Origin: Xanthostigma xanthostigma
Lineage: Eukaryota > Arthropoda > Insecta > Raphidioptera > Raphidiidae
Reading direction: 5' to 3'
NCBI GenBank assembly: GCA_963575645.1
Contig: OY754468.1
Span: 12,400,001 to 12,464,000, forward strand
Length of the DNA: 64,000 nt
Part shown: piece by piece, positions 53,409 through 64,000 of the stretch
How the letters are laid out: the number at the start of each line of letters is the position of its first letter
Position numbering within the stretch: position 1 is the first letter of the stretch
Notes under the pieces: generated by a model
Database searches by the model: none
What the model saw: only the letters and a program-made list of their open reading frames with translations
Told to the model about the DNA's origin: nothing
Program-made: the position numbers and the translations under genes

Positions 53409-56400
53409 TCAATCGATAACCAGTTGTCTAAATGATCCATCAACGCCAAACAGATCATCAGCAGTTTTGGGCTTTCCAACTCGAAGTCTCTCATCCGAAA
53501 AGAAAGTTTCGTCTTCTATAAACCAATCACGATAACTTTCCACTTTGTTTTTCCAGTCAGCTAAAAAGCAAGGAAAATTATACTACAACAAAAATAATTA
53601 TCAACTATATTGGTTCGATTTTCATTTATCGTTAAATTAAAATTCCCGTTTTTTATATAATCCAAGCCATTTTACTTGGCTTAAATACAATTTTACATGT
53701 TCATGATACGAATTGGAGAAAAGGAAATCACAATATTATCATTGATTATTGATTAATGCTTATTTTAAACAGTATCATTTTTACGCGGCGCGCGACGTCG
53801 AGAAATTATTTTTGACCCACGTATCTGAACGCGTCCATGTCCCTGAAAAGGTGCATACAAGACGTCAGACGTTCTAATATACTTCCAACATTCTGGTACA
53901 ATCGACTGTCCATAGATACGTATCATTTGCTCTGCTTGGTCAAGTAATAAAGAAATAAAAATCAGTATATAAATAATCGATTTTTCACCTGCTAATTTAT
54001 CTATTGACCCAGCATCTCCTCCATACTCGGCCGGTAACATGGATTGTGGAATGAATGTGTACAGACTCTCCAAGTCTTCATTATGGACAAAAATCTGTTA
54101 AAAATACGTGAATAAATAATCTTTTTCGATTAGTAAATCTCATTTTTAAAGTTTATTTACAAATGAAGAAGGTGCATAAATCTTGAATATCGAATACTGA
54201 CAGTATCTTCAAAAATAAAGCTAATAAAAATTCAGCATTATCTTTAGGGATTCACAGCTTAACTTTATATTCAAGCTACTTGACTTGGTTTGAGGACAAG
54301 TGAAGTATTCAAATCCGAAAATCAATTCAAGTACAGCTAAAGCTATTAGCGTCAATACCAACATCTTGTAGCAATCATCAAAACCGGATTATGCTAATAA
54401 CGCCATGGCATAGAAGTGACAGATGAGAATATTTTCTTGTTTGATACTTTTCAGTAGTCAGGTTTTAGTTTTTGAACTTTTTTTTTTAATTACGTGGATT
54501 TGAATACACTGTTGGGCATCTAATAAAACTCTGGTCTTGGCAATTCAGGCAAGTCGTCCCAGCGAACTCGGGAGCCCCGCACCTTGTTATCATAATTGCC
54601 TAAAAATAGCCTAAAATTACCTAATATCAAGTCAAAACAGTAGCAAACTGAGTCAAGTAGTGAATTTTAGAAAGATGTCAAGTAATTTATAAAAACAAGC
54701 TAATTGACTTGGCAAATCCCTAATTATCTTACCCGCTTTTTCAACTTTTCTTTCGAGAAAGATTTGAACAAATTAAAAAGCGTTTCAAATCCGGTCGGCG
54801 TATGGATGAAGTGGATTCCTTTTGGCCTGATCGGATATCCTTCCTGAAAGCAAGTCATTGTTTTCTTGACAAGTGCCGGTGTAAATTGGACCATGTGACT
54901 GAGCGTAACATCAGACATATCGACCAAGATTGTCAGACCACTGATGCAATAATTGTCATTTTCGTTGAGAAGAATGTCAGATATGAAGAAATTGTTCTTA
55001 AATATATTCACAGAACTTATTTTGTCCGGGTGATAACATCCGGTTCTCATCAGAAAAACAACAGGACCGTCCGGGCCTAGAGTTGACGGCAAAGGAATTA
55101 GAATTCTGTAATAAAATAAATTTTTTTTAAATATTAAAACAGCTTCTCTACTATTCTCCCGACACCAAATCGAAGATATCGTATTGTCAACAAGTTTCAA
55201 GCCGATCGGATAAATGTAAATGGTTCCGAGACAGTTTTAGGTGTTTGATGATCTGTCCCAACCTGGCATAGCGCCCCGATTTGCCCCTATTTTAAACACT
55301 TGGCCCCTATTTGTTTCGATTTTGATCGTCTATCTTTTCACCAGGTACAAAAGTCTATTTAGAGAAACTGTTCTCTAGCAGCTAGCTGACATGAACAGAA
55401 TATGGACCCAAGATTTTATCACTTATTGCTTGAAACGTGGAACGAATGTGTAGAGGCAATACATAATTTGAAAAAAATATAGTGAACTTAAGTTAAATAA
55501 TTGCATATTCCGGGCTCAAAAAAAGTAATCATTTCATCCCTGGGTATTAGAACTCCGAAAACAAACTTTTGACAATAGTAAATACAAACCCTAATTTTAA
55601 GATGTCTTGGAATTCGGCTCTTAAAGGGTCGCGGTCCTTAAAAAACTCAGGAATAACTGTTCGCATTGTATAAAACATATCGAGTTTTTCTTTGGTTCTC
55701 TCCAAGCTAAATTTACATCCGCGTAAAAAAGTTAATATCCACTGGTCACCTGAGAAATGATTAAAATATGAAAACAAGGTTTGTTAGAAGTAAATCAGAG
55801 TAATTAATCAATTTATTAATTAAATACACAGTAATAATTATTTTTTATAACACTTCACACATGTGTAAATTATTAATAATAATTAATTATTATTGTGTAT
55901 TTAATTAATAAATTGATATCGTTTATGTCGAATATTTTCTTATGTAAATTTAGGAAAATTTTATAAATTCAAAATACAGGATTTGAGGGCCCAAAAAGAA
56001 AACAATTTTATTTGCTTACTTTATTGATGCTTGCATCTATTACATAACTTTACGTATTTGCTAATTTAAAATCCTGAAGAAGATAAAATTAGATGCCGAA
56101 ACGTTGATCAATACCTAAAGTAAGCAAATAAAAATTGTTTTCTTTTTGGCCGCAAATCCTGTATTTTGAATTCATTGAAGATACCAATGTGACACTATAA
56201 TGAAAATTTTATATAAATTTATAGAGAGAAAAATGTAAAAAGACATAGGTAGCGCTGGATGAATTCAGAAGTATCTTAAGTCAAAAATGGCTATTTTGAG
56301 TTGTATATACCTATAAATAAAATACGTTTTTGAGCATATTTTAATGCAGATAAAATATGCTCAAAAACGATACTTCTGAATTCACCCAGCGATAAGGTGT

Positions 56401-56995
56401 TGCCATTTGAAAAAGAATGCATGTACACTTCTGGTTGAGTTTGAAGTACAAAAAATATACCTCAGCAGTTTCCTATAGTAAGTCTCGAGTTGAACAAAAA
56501 ATCTATTTAAACTTATTTTTGTATCTATTAGAATACCTACACGAATTATTCAATTTTGCCACTTTCCGTGGCTGAGTAAGCATTGAATCACGTAGTATCA
56601 CGTTAGTATCCCATATCGCGCGTTTTCGATACAAAAGGTAGCCCAAATTAATGGGGTTTTCGGAATCGAGAACTGCCCCAGGGCAGGCCGAATGGGTAAC
56701 TATTGGTTAAATAAAATATATGTAAACAATAAACAAATTTCTTTAACCAATAGTTATCCATTAGGCCTGTCCTACCCCGGGGTAGTTCTCGATGCCAAAA
56801 AAGCCATAATTGAAAAATTATTTCAATTTGCTGAAGCTTATTACAGTTCAGTTTACCTGGTCGAACATTGAGATGTGGTTGTTTTTCCAACCAATCCTTT
56901 ATGTGTTGTATGTCGTGTTTGACTCTTTCAGGGTTTTCGTGTACTTCTTTTATCGCCCGTTCTTGCAAGCCGGGTGATAATTGTCTCAACGCCAT
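53409..56995 (-). CDS. alpha-tocopherol transfer protein-like CRAL-TRIO protein (309 aa, 5 coding exons)
   Basis: Coding exons on the minus strand: 56995-56857, 55749-55590, 55105-54733, 54094-53989, 53560-53409. All are GT-AG, phases 1,2,0,1, total 310 codons. Residues 1 to about 75 are the CRAL-TRIO N-terminal helical domain (IKDWLEKQPHL, then DQWILTFLRGCKFSLERTKEK). Residues about 95-255 are the SEC14/CRAL-TRIO lipid-binding domain (PLPSTLGPDGP, DMSDVTLSH, YPIRPKGIHFIHTP, FNLFKSF, then LPAEYGG at 244-250). The C-terminal motif RDWFIED and the ending GSFRQLVID are typical of the insect family, as is the 305-310 aa length. These are soluble carriers that bind one hydrophobic ligand (tocopherol, retinoid or phosphoinositide in known members) and deliver it to membranes; the ligand here is unknown. 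It lies 2.1 kb upstream of RhoGEF-1 on the same strand. Intron 1 contains a palindromic MITE. Confidence 0.93.
55800..56560. mobile_element. Relative of the 10422-11492 mariner-like MITE, with nested inverted repeat
   Basis: Shares ggttgagtttgaagtacaaaa, acctcagcagtttcc and the ending tttttgtatct with the interior of 10422-11492. An inverted repeat at 55968-56178 (aattcaaaatacaggatttg ... mirrored) is nested in it. In intron 1 of the CRAL-TRIO gene. Confidence 0.65.
56657..56800. mobile_element. Palindromic MITE with 'cgagaactgcccc' ends, copy 1
   Basis: Arms tcgagaactgccccagggca and its decayed complement, with taactattggttaaa in the inner arm. In intron 1 of the CRAL-TRIO gene, 57 bp from the exon 1 donor. 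Confidence 0.8.
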
Positions 56996-57154
56996 TTTAA
57001 ATTTCTGTACACTTATTAAAAAAAAAATAATTGCATTACATCAACTTCTATCCTTAATTGTATAGTACAATAAAATTTGATTAGTCTGATTCTCTTCAAT
57101 AAATAAAAATATCGCCCAATTTTTCAGACAATTATATTGACAAAAATATATATA

Positions 57155-57916
57155 TACAGGTGTCCCATTAAGAATGGGACATAGAACAACCGCAGATTCT
57201 CCAATTCAAGATAAAACGATTAAGCGAAATATGCTTAGATAAAATGTTACTCGTTTCCGAAATACGGGGTGTTGAAGTTGAAAACTGAAAAATTATTAAT
57301 GTCCATAATTTTTTTAATACACCGTATTATTTTACTCAAATCGGCACACTTGTTAAATATCATAAAATGCACCTAACAATAAAAAAATTAGTTCAGTACG
57401 CTCTACCAGTGGCGTACGGCAGGAGTAAGTAATGATTGTACCCCTTCTAAATGTTACGCCGCTGTCTAAATTTTAATTTTGGCTATAATTTTAATTTTTT
57501 TGATATTTATAATAATGTACACTTGTTAGTTTGTTGTAAAGTCATTGGTTTTCGAGATATTCGCAGTTTTTTTAAGACAAAATTGTAAAAATGAATATTA
57601 TTAATAATAATACAAATAAAAAGTACATGCCTATCTATCTTTAACTGCGAATATATCGAAAACCAATGACTTTACAACAAACTAACAAGTGTACATTATT
57701 GACTTATAAAATATCATAAAAATTAAAATTATAGTCAAAATTAAAGTTTAGACAGCGGCGTAACATTTAGAAGAGGTACAAGCATTACTTACTCCTGCCG
57801 TACGCCACTGGTAGAGCGAGTAACATTTTATCTAAGCATATTTCGCTTAATCGTTTTATTTTGAATTGGAGAATCTGCGGTTGTTCTATGTCCCATTCTT
57901 AATGGAACACCCTGTA
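57155..57916. mobile_element. Fold-back MITE, 760 bp, mariner-like ends
   Basis: tacaggtgtcccattaagaa on the left and its complement (ttaatggaacaccctgta) on the right, TA-flanked, with arms of about 300 bp (cttagataaaatgttactcg). Upstream of the CRAL-TRIO gene start (56995). Confidence 0.85.
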
Positions 57917-58299
57917 TGTATAATTCAATAAACTTATTATATATTGTCTGAAAAATTGGTCGATAATTTTATTTATTGAAACGTATACAGTAAAGCTTCA
58001 TAAATCTGGACACATGTCAACCCGGAACTGAATATTTTTCATATGTTAACACGTGATTGTTATTAATAGGCGGGTAAAATAAAGATGATTTGATCCTAAA
58101 CATTTCCACAAGGGTGCAAATTTGAGGGAACATTTATGTATGATACACAATCTGTTATAATTGCACCTTCGTGCGATGACTGGAACTTGTTAAAAAAAAG
58201 TTAAGAAACTGTGAATCTCAGTATTTTGCTTGTACATTGTCAAAATTCAATATTGTAACCATAGAAAAGTTCTTCTAGTTTTCGAATTAGAGGAGCTGA

Positions 58300-58412
58300 T
58301 GGCATTTTTGAATGGGTAACTATTGGTTAATGAAATTTTTTTATTGTTTATTTAACCAATATAGTTACCCATTTGGCCTGCCCTGCCCCGGGGCAGTTCT
58401 CGATGCCGAAAA
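58300..58412. mobile_element. Palindromic MITE with 'cgagaactgcccc' ends, copy 2
   Basis: Same inner arm (gggtaactattggttaa) and right end (gccccggggcagttctcgat) as copy 1; the left end is shortened. Confidence 0.75.
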
Positions 58413-58776
58413 CACTTTGAGTTCGTCATTTTACTGGTCTATTAATTATTGTCATTGTGCTGTTATAATAATTAATAATCAAGGAAGCGCTTCATGCAAT
58501 CCAAAACTACTATAATGAATCAAAAGCAATATTAAAATGAAATGTAGAGAAATTTTGAATCTCTTACCTTGCAAACTAATTAACTACCTGGCAGACTGTG
58601 TTCATTTTCTAAGTACCTAATAAACACTTGCTTTTACTTTGCAATGATTAGGTTTGTTACAAATATACTGATTACCTAGTGTCGATAACATTGCATAGGC
58701 GCAACGATCAGAATTTTGCTAAAGCACCGAACCTAAAAACCGCTTCATACGAGGCTGGTTTTACACTACAATTTAG

Positions 58777-59338
58777 ACCAAGATCCCAGACCCGCCAGAC
58801 CTACATTATTTCGGTACTACTAAAATTTTATCAGTAAATGTACAATATTTAGTTAAAAACGTATGCCAATTTGCTAGCTTGAAAGCGGGGGCCTTTTAGA
58901 GATAACAGATTCTAAAGGTGCATAAAACACGTGTTTACCTACGTACGCAATGGTACTATGAATGCATATGAGTGCGAGTGAGAGCATTAGATGATTTTTT
59001 TTGACAGATTCGTGAAATGTAGGTTGTTTATTTGTTTGCATGGAGTTTTTCTCTTTTAAACTCATGGATTGCTTTGCGTGTGTAATAAAAAATCTAAATT
59101 TATTAAGCTGTCTAAAAAAATCATCTAATGCTCTCACTCGCACTCATATGCATTCATAATACCATTGCGTACGTAGGTAAACACGGGTTTTATGCACCTT
59201 TAGAACCTGTTATCTCTAAAAAGCCCCGCTTTCAAGCTAGCAAAGTGAGATACGTTTTTAACTAAATATTGTACATTTACTGATAAAATCTTAGCAGTAC
59301 TGAAATGACGTAGGTCTGGCGGGTCTGGGATCTTGGTA
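58777..59338. mobile_element. Fold-back MITE with 'agatcccaga-ccgccagac' ends, copy 2
   Basis: accaagatcccagacccgcc and its exact complement form the ends; the inner arms (ctagcttgaaagcgggg, gagtgagagcattagatgat) differ completely from copy 1 at 46936. Confidence 0.88.
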
Positions 59339-59930
59339 TATTAATTTAAATATAAAAAAAAACACTGTTATTTCATAGTTATAAGTTTTCACTACTATCG
59401 GCAGTCCTCAATGACTGCCTATTTATTTATTTTATTTATATACATATATTATTTGATCCAAATACATAAATGTTTTAAAATAATGTATAAAGATAAAAAT
59501 AGCATAAGTTTGACATAAATGTATATACTTACTAAATAAATAATTATTTTAAAAATTGTTAAATGTCTCTGTGTTTTCAACATTCCTTTATAGCTACAAC
59601 GTTAATATATTTACGAAATTCGGTGCAAAATAAATATTTAACATTTTCAGTTTTTTTTCAGACAAAAAAATACTTATTGTACGCCACTGATTAGGGATTA
59701 GTCTTCGATTACCTGTGGCACTGATAAGTGATAGCTTTGTGGCAAGTCATAATTACCAGATAAGATTACTTGATATTATTTTCATTAAAATGCAGTCCAC
59801 AGTTCTGAAGGTGAAGATACAATAATACGTATATCTATCTATTTTAAGACCTAGCATTCGTTACTAAAACCTTGAATGTTTATGGATTAGATCAGTGTGA
59901 GATAGACCTTTTACCTTTGAGTATCAGGCG
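59339..59930. other. Intergenic stretch without recognised content
   Basis: AT-rich; no gene, RNA or repeat could be assigned. Confidence 0.4.
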
Positions 59931-60098
59931 CCGATCCAGCCCTCAAAAGAGGTTGCGGGCACGGCCACCCAAAAATAGGCCAAGTGCGAAAAGGACTATG
60001 GACCCGCATGATTCAATTTACAAAATGCATGACGCCCCGGCCAAGACACAGTACAGTGTATAGGTCTACACGGGCAAGGTCGCGGGGCGACCACTAGT
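59931..60098 (+). mobile_element. Helitron 3' end (CTAG)
   Basis: ggtcgcggggcgaccactag has the expected terminal hairpin (gtcgc...gcgac) just before CTAG at about 60095-60098. The 5' end is uncertain. Confidence 0.55.
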
Positions 60099-60450
60099 CT
60101 AAATATATAAATGGAAACCGTGACTAACTGACTGATTGATTGACTGACTGACTGATCTATCAACGCACAGCTCAAACCACTGGACGGATTGGGCTGAAAT
60201 ATGGCACCCAGATAGTTATTATGACGTAGGGATCCGCTAAAAACGGATTTTTGAAAACTCAACCCCTAAAAAAGTGTAAAGGAGGTTCAAAATTTGCATG
60301 GAGAAATCGTAGCAATGTATCAATTCAAAAATGCACAGGATTACTCCTATCAACAAATAAATAAACACGCGTTTCATGCTTTTTCAAAAACAACCCCTTC
60401 AGAGGGTGAAAAGAGGTAAATAGTCTAAAAATCAACATGCATGTCATTTT
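60099..60450 (+). mobile_element. Helitron-like 5' end abutting the previous element
   Basis: Begins TCTAAATATATAAATGG directly after the CTAG of the preceding Helitron, followed by repeated actgactgat and ctggacggattgggctgaaa, a block common to insect Helitron-type repeats. Confidence 0.55.
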
Positions 60451-60532
60451 CAAGGTTTGTCAAGATGTAATAATAATAATATTTATTTTGGCAATGTAGC
60501 CGCAGTCATAATGTAGTGAATAAAATAATAAC

Positions 60533-61845
60533 AATAGCTGCTGCTATCCCCGCCCGCGATTGAGATGAAACACGACACCAACAACAGTAGCTGGTGCGTT
60601 GTCTGTAAGTAAGTCAGCGTTAAAGTAAATTAGCCCTCTAAGGAGATACATTTTCAAAAATCCCTTCTGAGTGCTCACTTACGCCATATAGGGGACTTGT
60701 GTGCAAAATTGCATGATTCTAGACCCATCGGTTTAGAGTTTAGACTGTGCGTTGTACGGTCAGTCAATGTTAGAGTTTTAACCAAGTAGATTAACCCCCT
60801 TAGGGGATGAATTTTCAAAAATAATTTTCGAGTACACAGCTACGTTAAAAAGGAACCCCTGTGCAAAATTTCATGCATTTATACCCATCGGTTTACGCAG
60901 TGCGTTGTTCGTCAGCCTTTGAGCTTTTTTATTAAGAAAATGTGACAAAAAAGTGCATAAAATCGATAGAAACGTATATATCAAAAATTTGCTATCCAGC
61001 TCCCAGAAACGTTAAGAGGTATTTATAACGAATAAAAGCAAGACGTCAGACTGTTATCTAATGAATTATATTTTTAAATTTTAACCCATTCCACAGTCAG
61101 GGCCGGACTAATCCACTTTGGCCTTTTTGAAATCTGAAAAATAGTTGAAAAAAGTAAATTTAAATATTTCTTTTTTTTGAGTGTATAAAAAGGATTCTAA
61201 ATTATCGGAAAAATTCGTTCTTATTAAAGAGAAACATATTAACACATTTTCTTTAGATTTTAGAATAATCATATAAAAAACAACACATTTTTATATATTT
61301 GTTTATTATACACAATTGTCCAAAAGAAAACTAAACTATCTCTTTTACAAATCGGTTCAAAATAGACAGTTTGACCGCGTGCTTCTAAAAACCGGGCCCT
61401 AGACATTTGTCTCATTTGTCTATAAAATAATCCGGCCCTGCCCACAGTATTGCAATATTATTTCCTATTGCATAATAGTTTTAAAATTTGACTTTGACAA
61501 AGTATATACAAGCAAGTATAATAATAATTAATTTGGTACCAAAACAGTTATTTTTTTTTTGTATTTTGTAGATATTTAAAATTTAAAGTTGAGATAAAAA
61601 CATCAAAATATATCACTTCAGTGCTAAATCTATTTAATTTAAATAGATATTATGCATGCATAAATAAAGCATGATACAGAAACAAAAGAGGAATTAATGT
61701 TTCAGCTTTTCAAGTCTAAATACTTCTAAAATGTAAAATTACAGACATGACCTCTTGATTTAGTACTGCAGCATTCGACATTACGCAATCTTTAAAAATT
61801 CGTCAGTCAATAATATAAACACAAAATTATCAGGCGCGCAGCTAA
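60533..61845. repeat. Large direct repeat, copy A
   Basis: About 1.3 kb matching 62694-64000 nearly throughout, including a nested 343-bp hAT MITE. It opens with ctgctgctatccccgcccgc. Confidence 0.85.
61098..61440. mobile_element. hAT-type MITE nested in direct repeat A
   Basis: CAGGGCCGGACTAATCC and (reverse) CAGGGCCGGATTAT termini; flanks tccacagt and cccacagt (7 of 8 match) look like an 8-bp target duplication. Present at the same place in copy B (63248-63586). Confidence 0.8.
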
Positions 61846-61865
61846 ATAATAATTTTATACATAAA

Positions 61866-62690
61866 CTAGCTGTTACCCGCGACTTCGTCCGAGGGGAATA
61901 TAGGTTTGTAAGCATGGTATATTTGAATATACTATTTGCAGTTACAATTTTTAAGCTTCAGATTTAAGAGATAAAGACGTTCAAATGTTGCATTGCAACG
62001 GTGTTTAAACACACCTCAAATGGCCACAGAACCAAAAGTTGAGCTTTTTTCTTGAATTGGAGTGTCGTTCCCTGTTAGAGGAAGCCGTGTGGACCTTAAA
62101 AGCGAGTTATTGGAAAATATCGAAAATCGACCATAAACGAGATTTTTCGCATAGTATAGCCTTAGTTTTTTTGTGATTTTTTTTGGACAATTTTGGACGA
62201 TCTCTCAGATCCGATTCAAATTCGGTAGGCTTATGTAAAATGACACGCTGAAATCACCGAGCCGCTCCGTTGCTTCGTATCACTTACCGTTTCGAAGATA
62301 GACCCGTTCGAAGTGCTTTTCTGGAAAGTCTGGAATACGCATCGGATGAATTTAAAATTCGGTGTACTGATAGAAAACGATACACTGAATTCAATGAGCG
62401 CACCCGGAGGTCTGTATCTATAACCGTTTCGGAGATAGAGACGATGGAATGCTGATTCAGTATTTAAACACATTAATTCATACATGGCCACAGAACCAAA
62501 GGCTGAGCTGATTTTTTTTATTTGATTGTCATTTCCTGTTAGTATAAGCCGTATGGACCTAAAAAGCGAGTTTTTGGAAAATATCGAATAACGACGTAAA
62601 ACGAGAAATATTCCTTACAGTCTTAGGTTTTCTTTTTGGACAATAATTTTGGAAAATCTCTCGGAACCGATTCAAATTCGGTAGACATAG
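61866..62690 (-). mobile_element. Helitron-related block with internal tandem duplication
   Basis: actagctgttacccgcgact marks a reverse CTAGT terminus. Within it, a block of about 200 bp starting ggccacagaaccaaa (near 62021 and again near 62485) is repeated with divergence, ending ccgattcaaattcggtag. Confidence 0.6.
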
Positions 62691-62693
62691 AAA

Positions 62694-64000
62694 ACTAGCT
62701 GCTGCTATCTCCGCGTCTTCGCCCGCGAATGAGATGAAACACGATAGCTACAACAGTAGTGGCTGTGCGATATTCGTCAGTAAGTCAGTGTTAAAGTAGA
62801 TTAGCCCTCTAAGGAGATAAATTTTCAAAAATTCTTTCTGAGTGCTCACTTACGCCATATAGGGGACTTCTGTGCAAAATTACATTTTTCTAGACCCATC
62901 GGTTTAGACTGTGCGTTGACAGTCAGTAATGGTAGAGTTTTAATCAAGTTGATTCCCCTTAGGGGATGAATTTTCAAAAATAATTTTCGAGTACACAGCT
63001 ACGTTAAATAAGGAACCCCTGTGCAAAATTTCATGCATTTAGACTCACCGATTTACGTTGTTCGTCAGCCTTTGAGCTTTTTATTAAGAAAATGTGACAA
63101 AAATGTGCATAAAATCGATAGAAACGTAAATATCAAAAATTTGCTATCCAGCTCCCAGAAACGTTAAGAGGTATTTATAACGAATAAAAGCGAGACGTCA
63201 GACTGTTATCTAATGAATTACATTTTTAAATTTTAACCCATTCCACAGTCAGGGCCGGACTAATCCACTTTGGCCTTTTTGAAATCTGAAAAATAGTAGT
63301 TGAAAAAAGTAAATTTAAATATTTCTTTTTTTGAGTGTATAAAAAGGACTCTAAATTATCGGAAAAACTCGTTTTTAATAAAGTGAAATATATGAACACA
63401 TTTTCTTTAGATTTTGGAATAACCATATAAAAAACAACACATTTTTATATATTTGTTTATTATAAACAATTGTCCAACAGAAAACCAACTATCTTTTTTA
63501 CAAATCGGTTCAAAATAGACAGTTTGACCGCGTGCTTCTAAAAACCGGGCCCTAGACATTTGTCTATAAAATAATCCGGCCCTGCCCACAGTATTGCAAT
63601 ATTATTACCTATTGCATAATAGTTTTAAAATTTGACTTTGACAAAGTATAAACAAGCAGGTATAATAATAATTAATTTGATACCAAGACAGTTATTTTTT
63701 TTTTGTATTTTTGTAGATATTTAAAATTATTTAAAGTTGAGATAAAGACATCAAAATATATCACTTCAGTGCTAAATCTATTTAATTTAAATAGATATTA
63801 TGGATGCATAATAAAGCATGATAAAGACACAAAAGAGGAATTATTGTTTCAGCTTTTCAACTTTCAAGTCTAAATATTTCAAAAATGTTAAATTACAGAC
63901 ATGACCTCTTGATTTGGTACTGCAGTATACGCAGCATTCGACATTATACGCAATCTTCAAAAATTCGTCAGTCAATAACATAAACACAAAATTATCAGAC
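62694..64000. repeat. Large direct repeat, copy B (runs off the window)
   Basis: Matches 60533-61845 with small substitutions and indels and includes the nested hAT MITE at 63248-63586. It continues to the end of the window. Confidence 0.85.

Overview
The window is AT-rich, intron-bearing nuclear DNA from an animal, almost certainly an insect. Every gene has GT-AG introns, and the encoded CRAL-TRIO protein is the insect alpha-tocopherol-transfer-protein-like type. Between exons the DNA is packed with Helitrons, hAT, Tigger/pogo and mariner-like MITEs, fold-back elements and a satellite. The order of insect cannot be settled from the sequence.

All four protein genes lie on the minus strand and could be reconstructed from start to stop. 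In transcription order (high to low coordinate) they are: a 309-aa CRAL-TRIO lipid-transfer protein (56995-53409, 5 coding exons), then three tandem paralogues of a Dbl-family Rho guanine-nucleotide exchange factor with a DH-PH core of the puratrophin-1/PLEKHG4 type: RhoGEF-1 (51332-43059, 700 aa), RhoGEF-2 (39621-28922, 837 aa) and RhoGEF-3 (14375-115, 823 aa). The three share one skeleton: a long first coding exon for a low-complexity N-terminal region, seven exons for DH-PH and the start of the tail, and a small terminal exon. There are nine coding exons each, with identical intron phases 2,0,0,0,0,0,1,1. The DH-PH cores are clearly homologous. The first-exon regions have diverged and each has grown its own internal repeats. 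The most striking is RhoGEF-2, with tyrosine motifs of the pYxN (Grb2-SH2) type at an exact 43-residue spacing.

The rest is repeats. From 19326 to 26195 a pair of roughly 70-bp terminal inverted repeats encloses 6.9 kb that contains a 120-bp satellite (about 37 copies, with a 1080-bp nine-monomer higher-order repeat), other tandem repeats and a Tc1/mariner-like transposase remnant. Three hAT-type insertions have perfect 8-bp target duplications; a fourth, present twice because its host region is duplicated, has a 7/8 match. Two structures, one 100 bp and one 1.27 kb, fold as two hairpins on a common outer stem. Several MITEs or palindromes sit within 20 bp of RhoGEF splice sites. The segment 60.5-64 kb is a tandem duplication of nested repeats with no gene.

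Function, as inference from families: the three RhoGEFs would catalyse GDP/GTP exchange on Rho-family GTPases at membranes or cytoskeleton, and the CRAL-TRIO protein would move a small hydrophobic ligand. Nothing in the sequence proves that the four genes act together.
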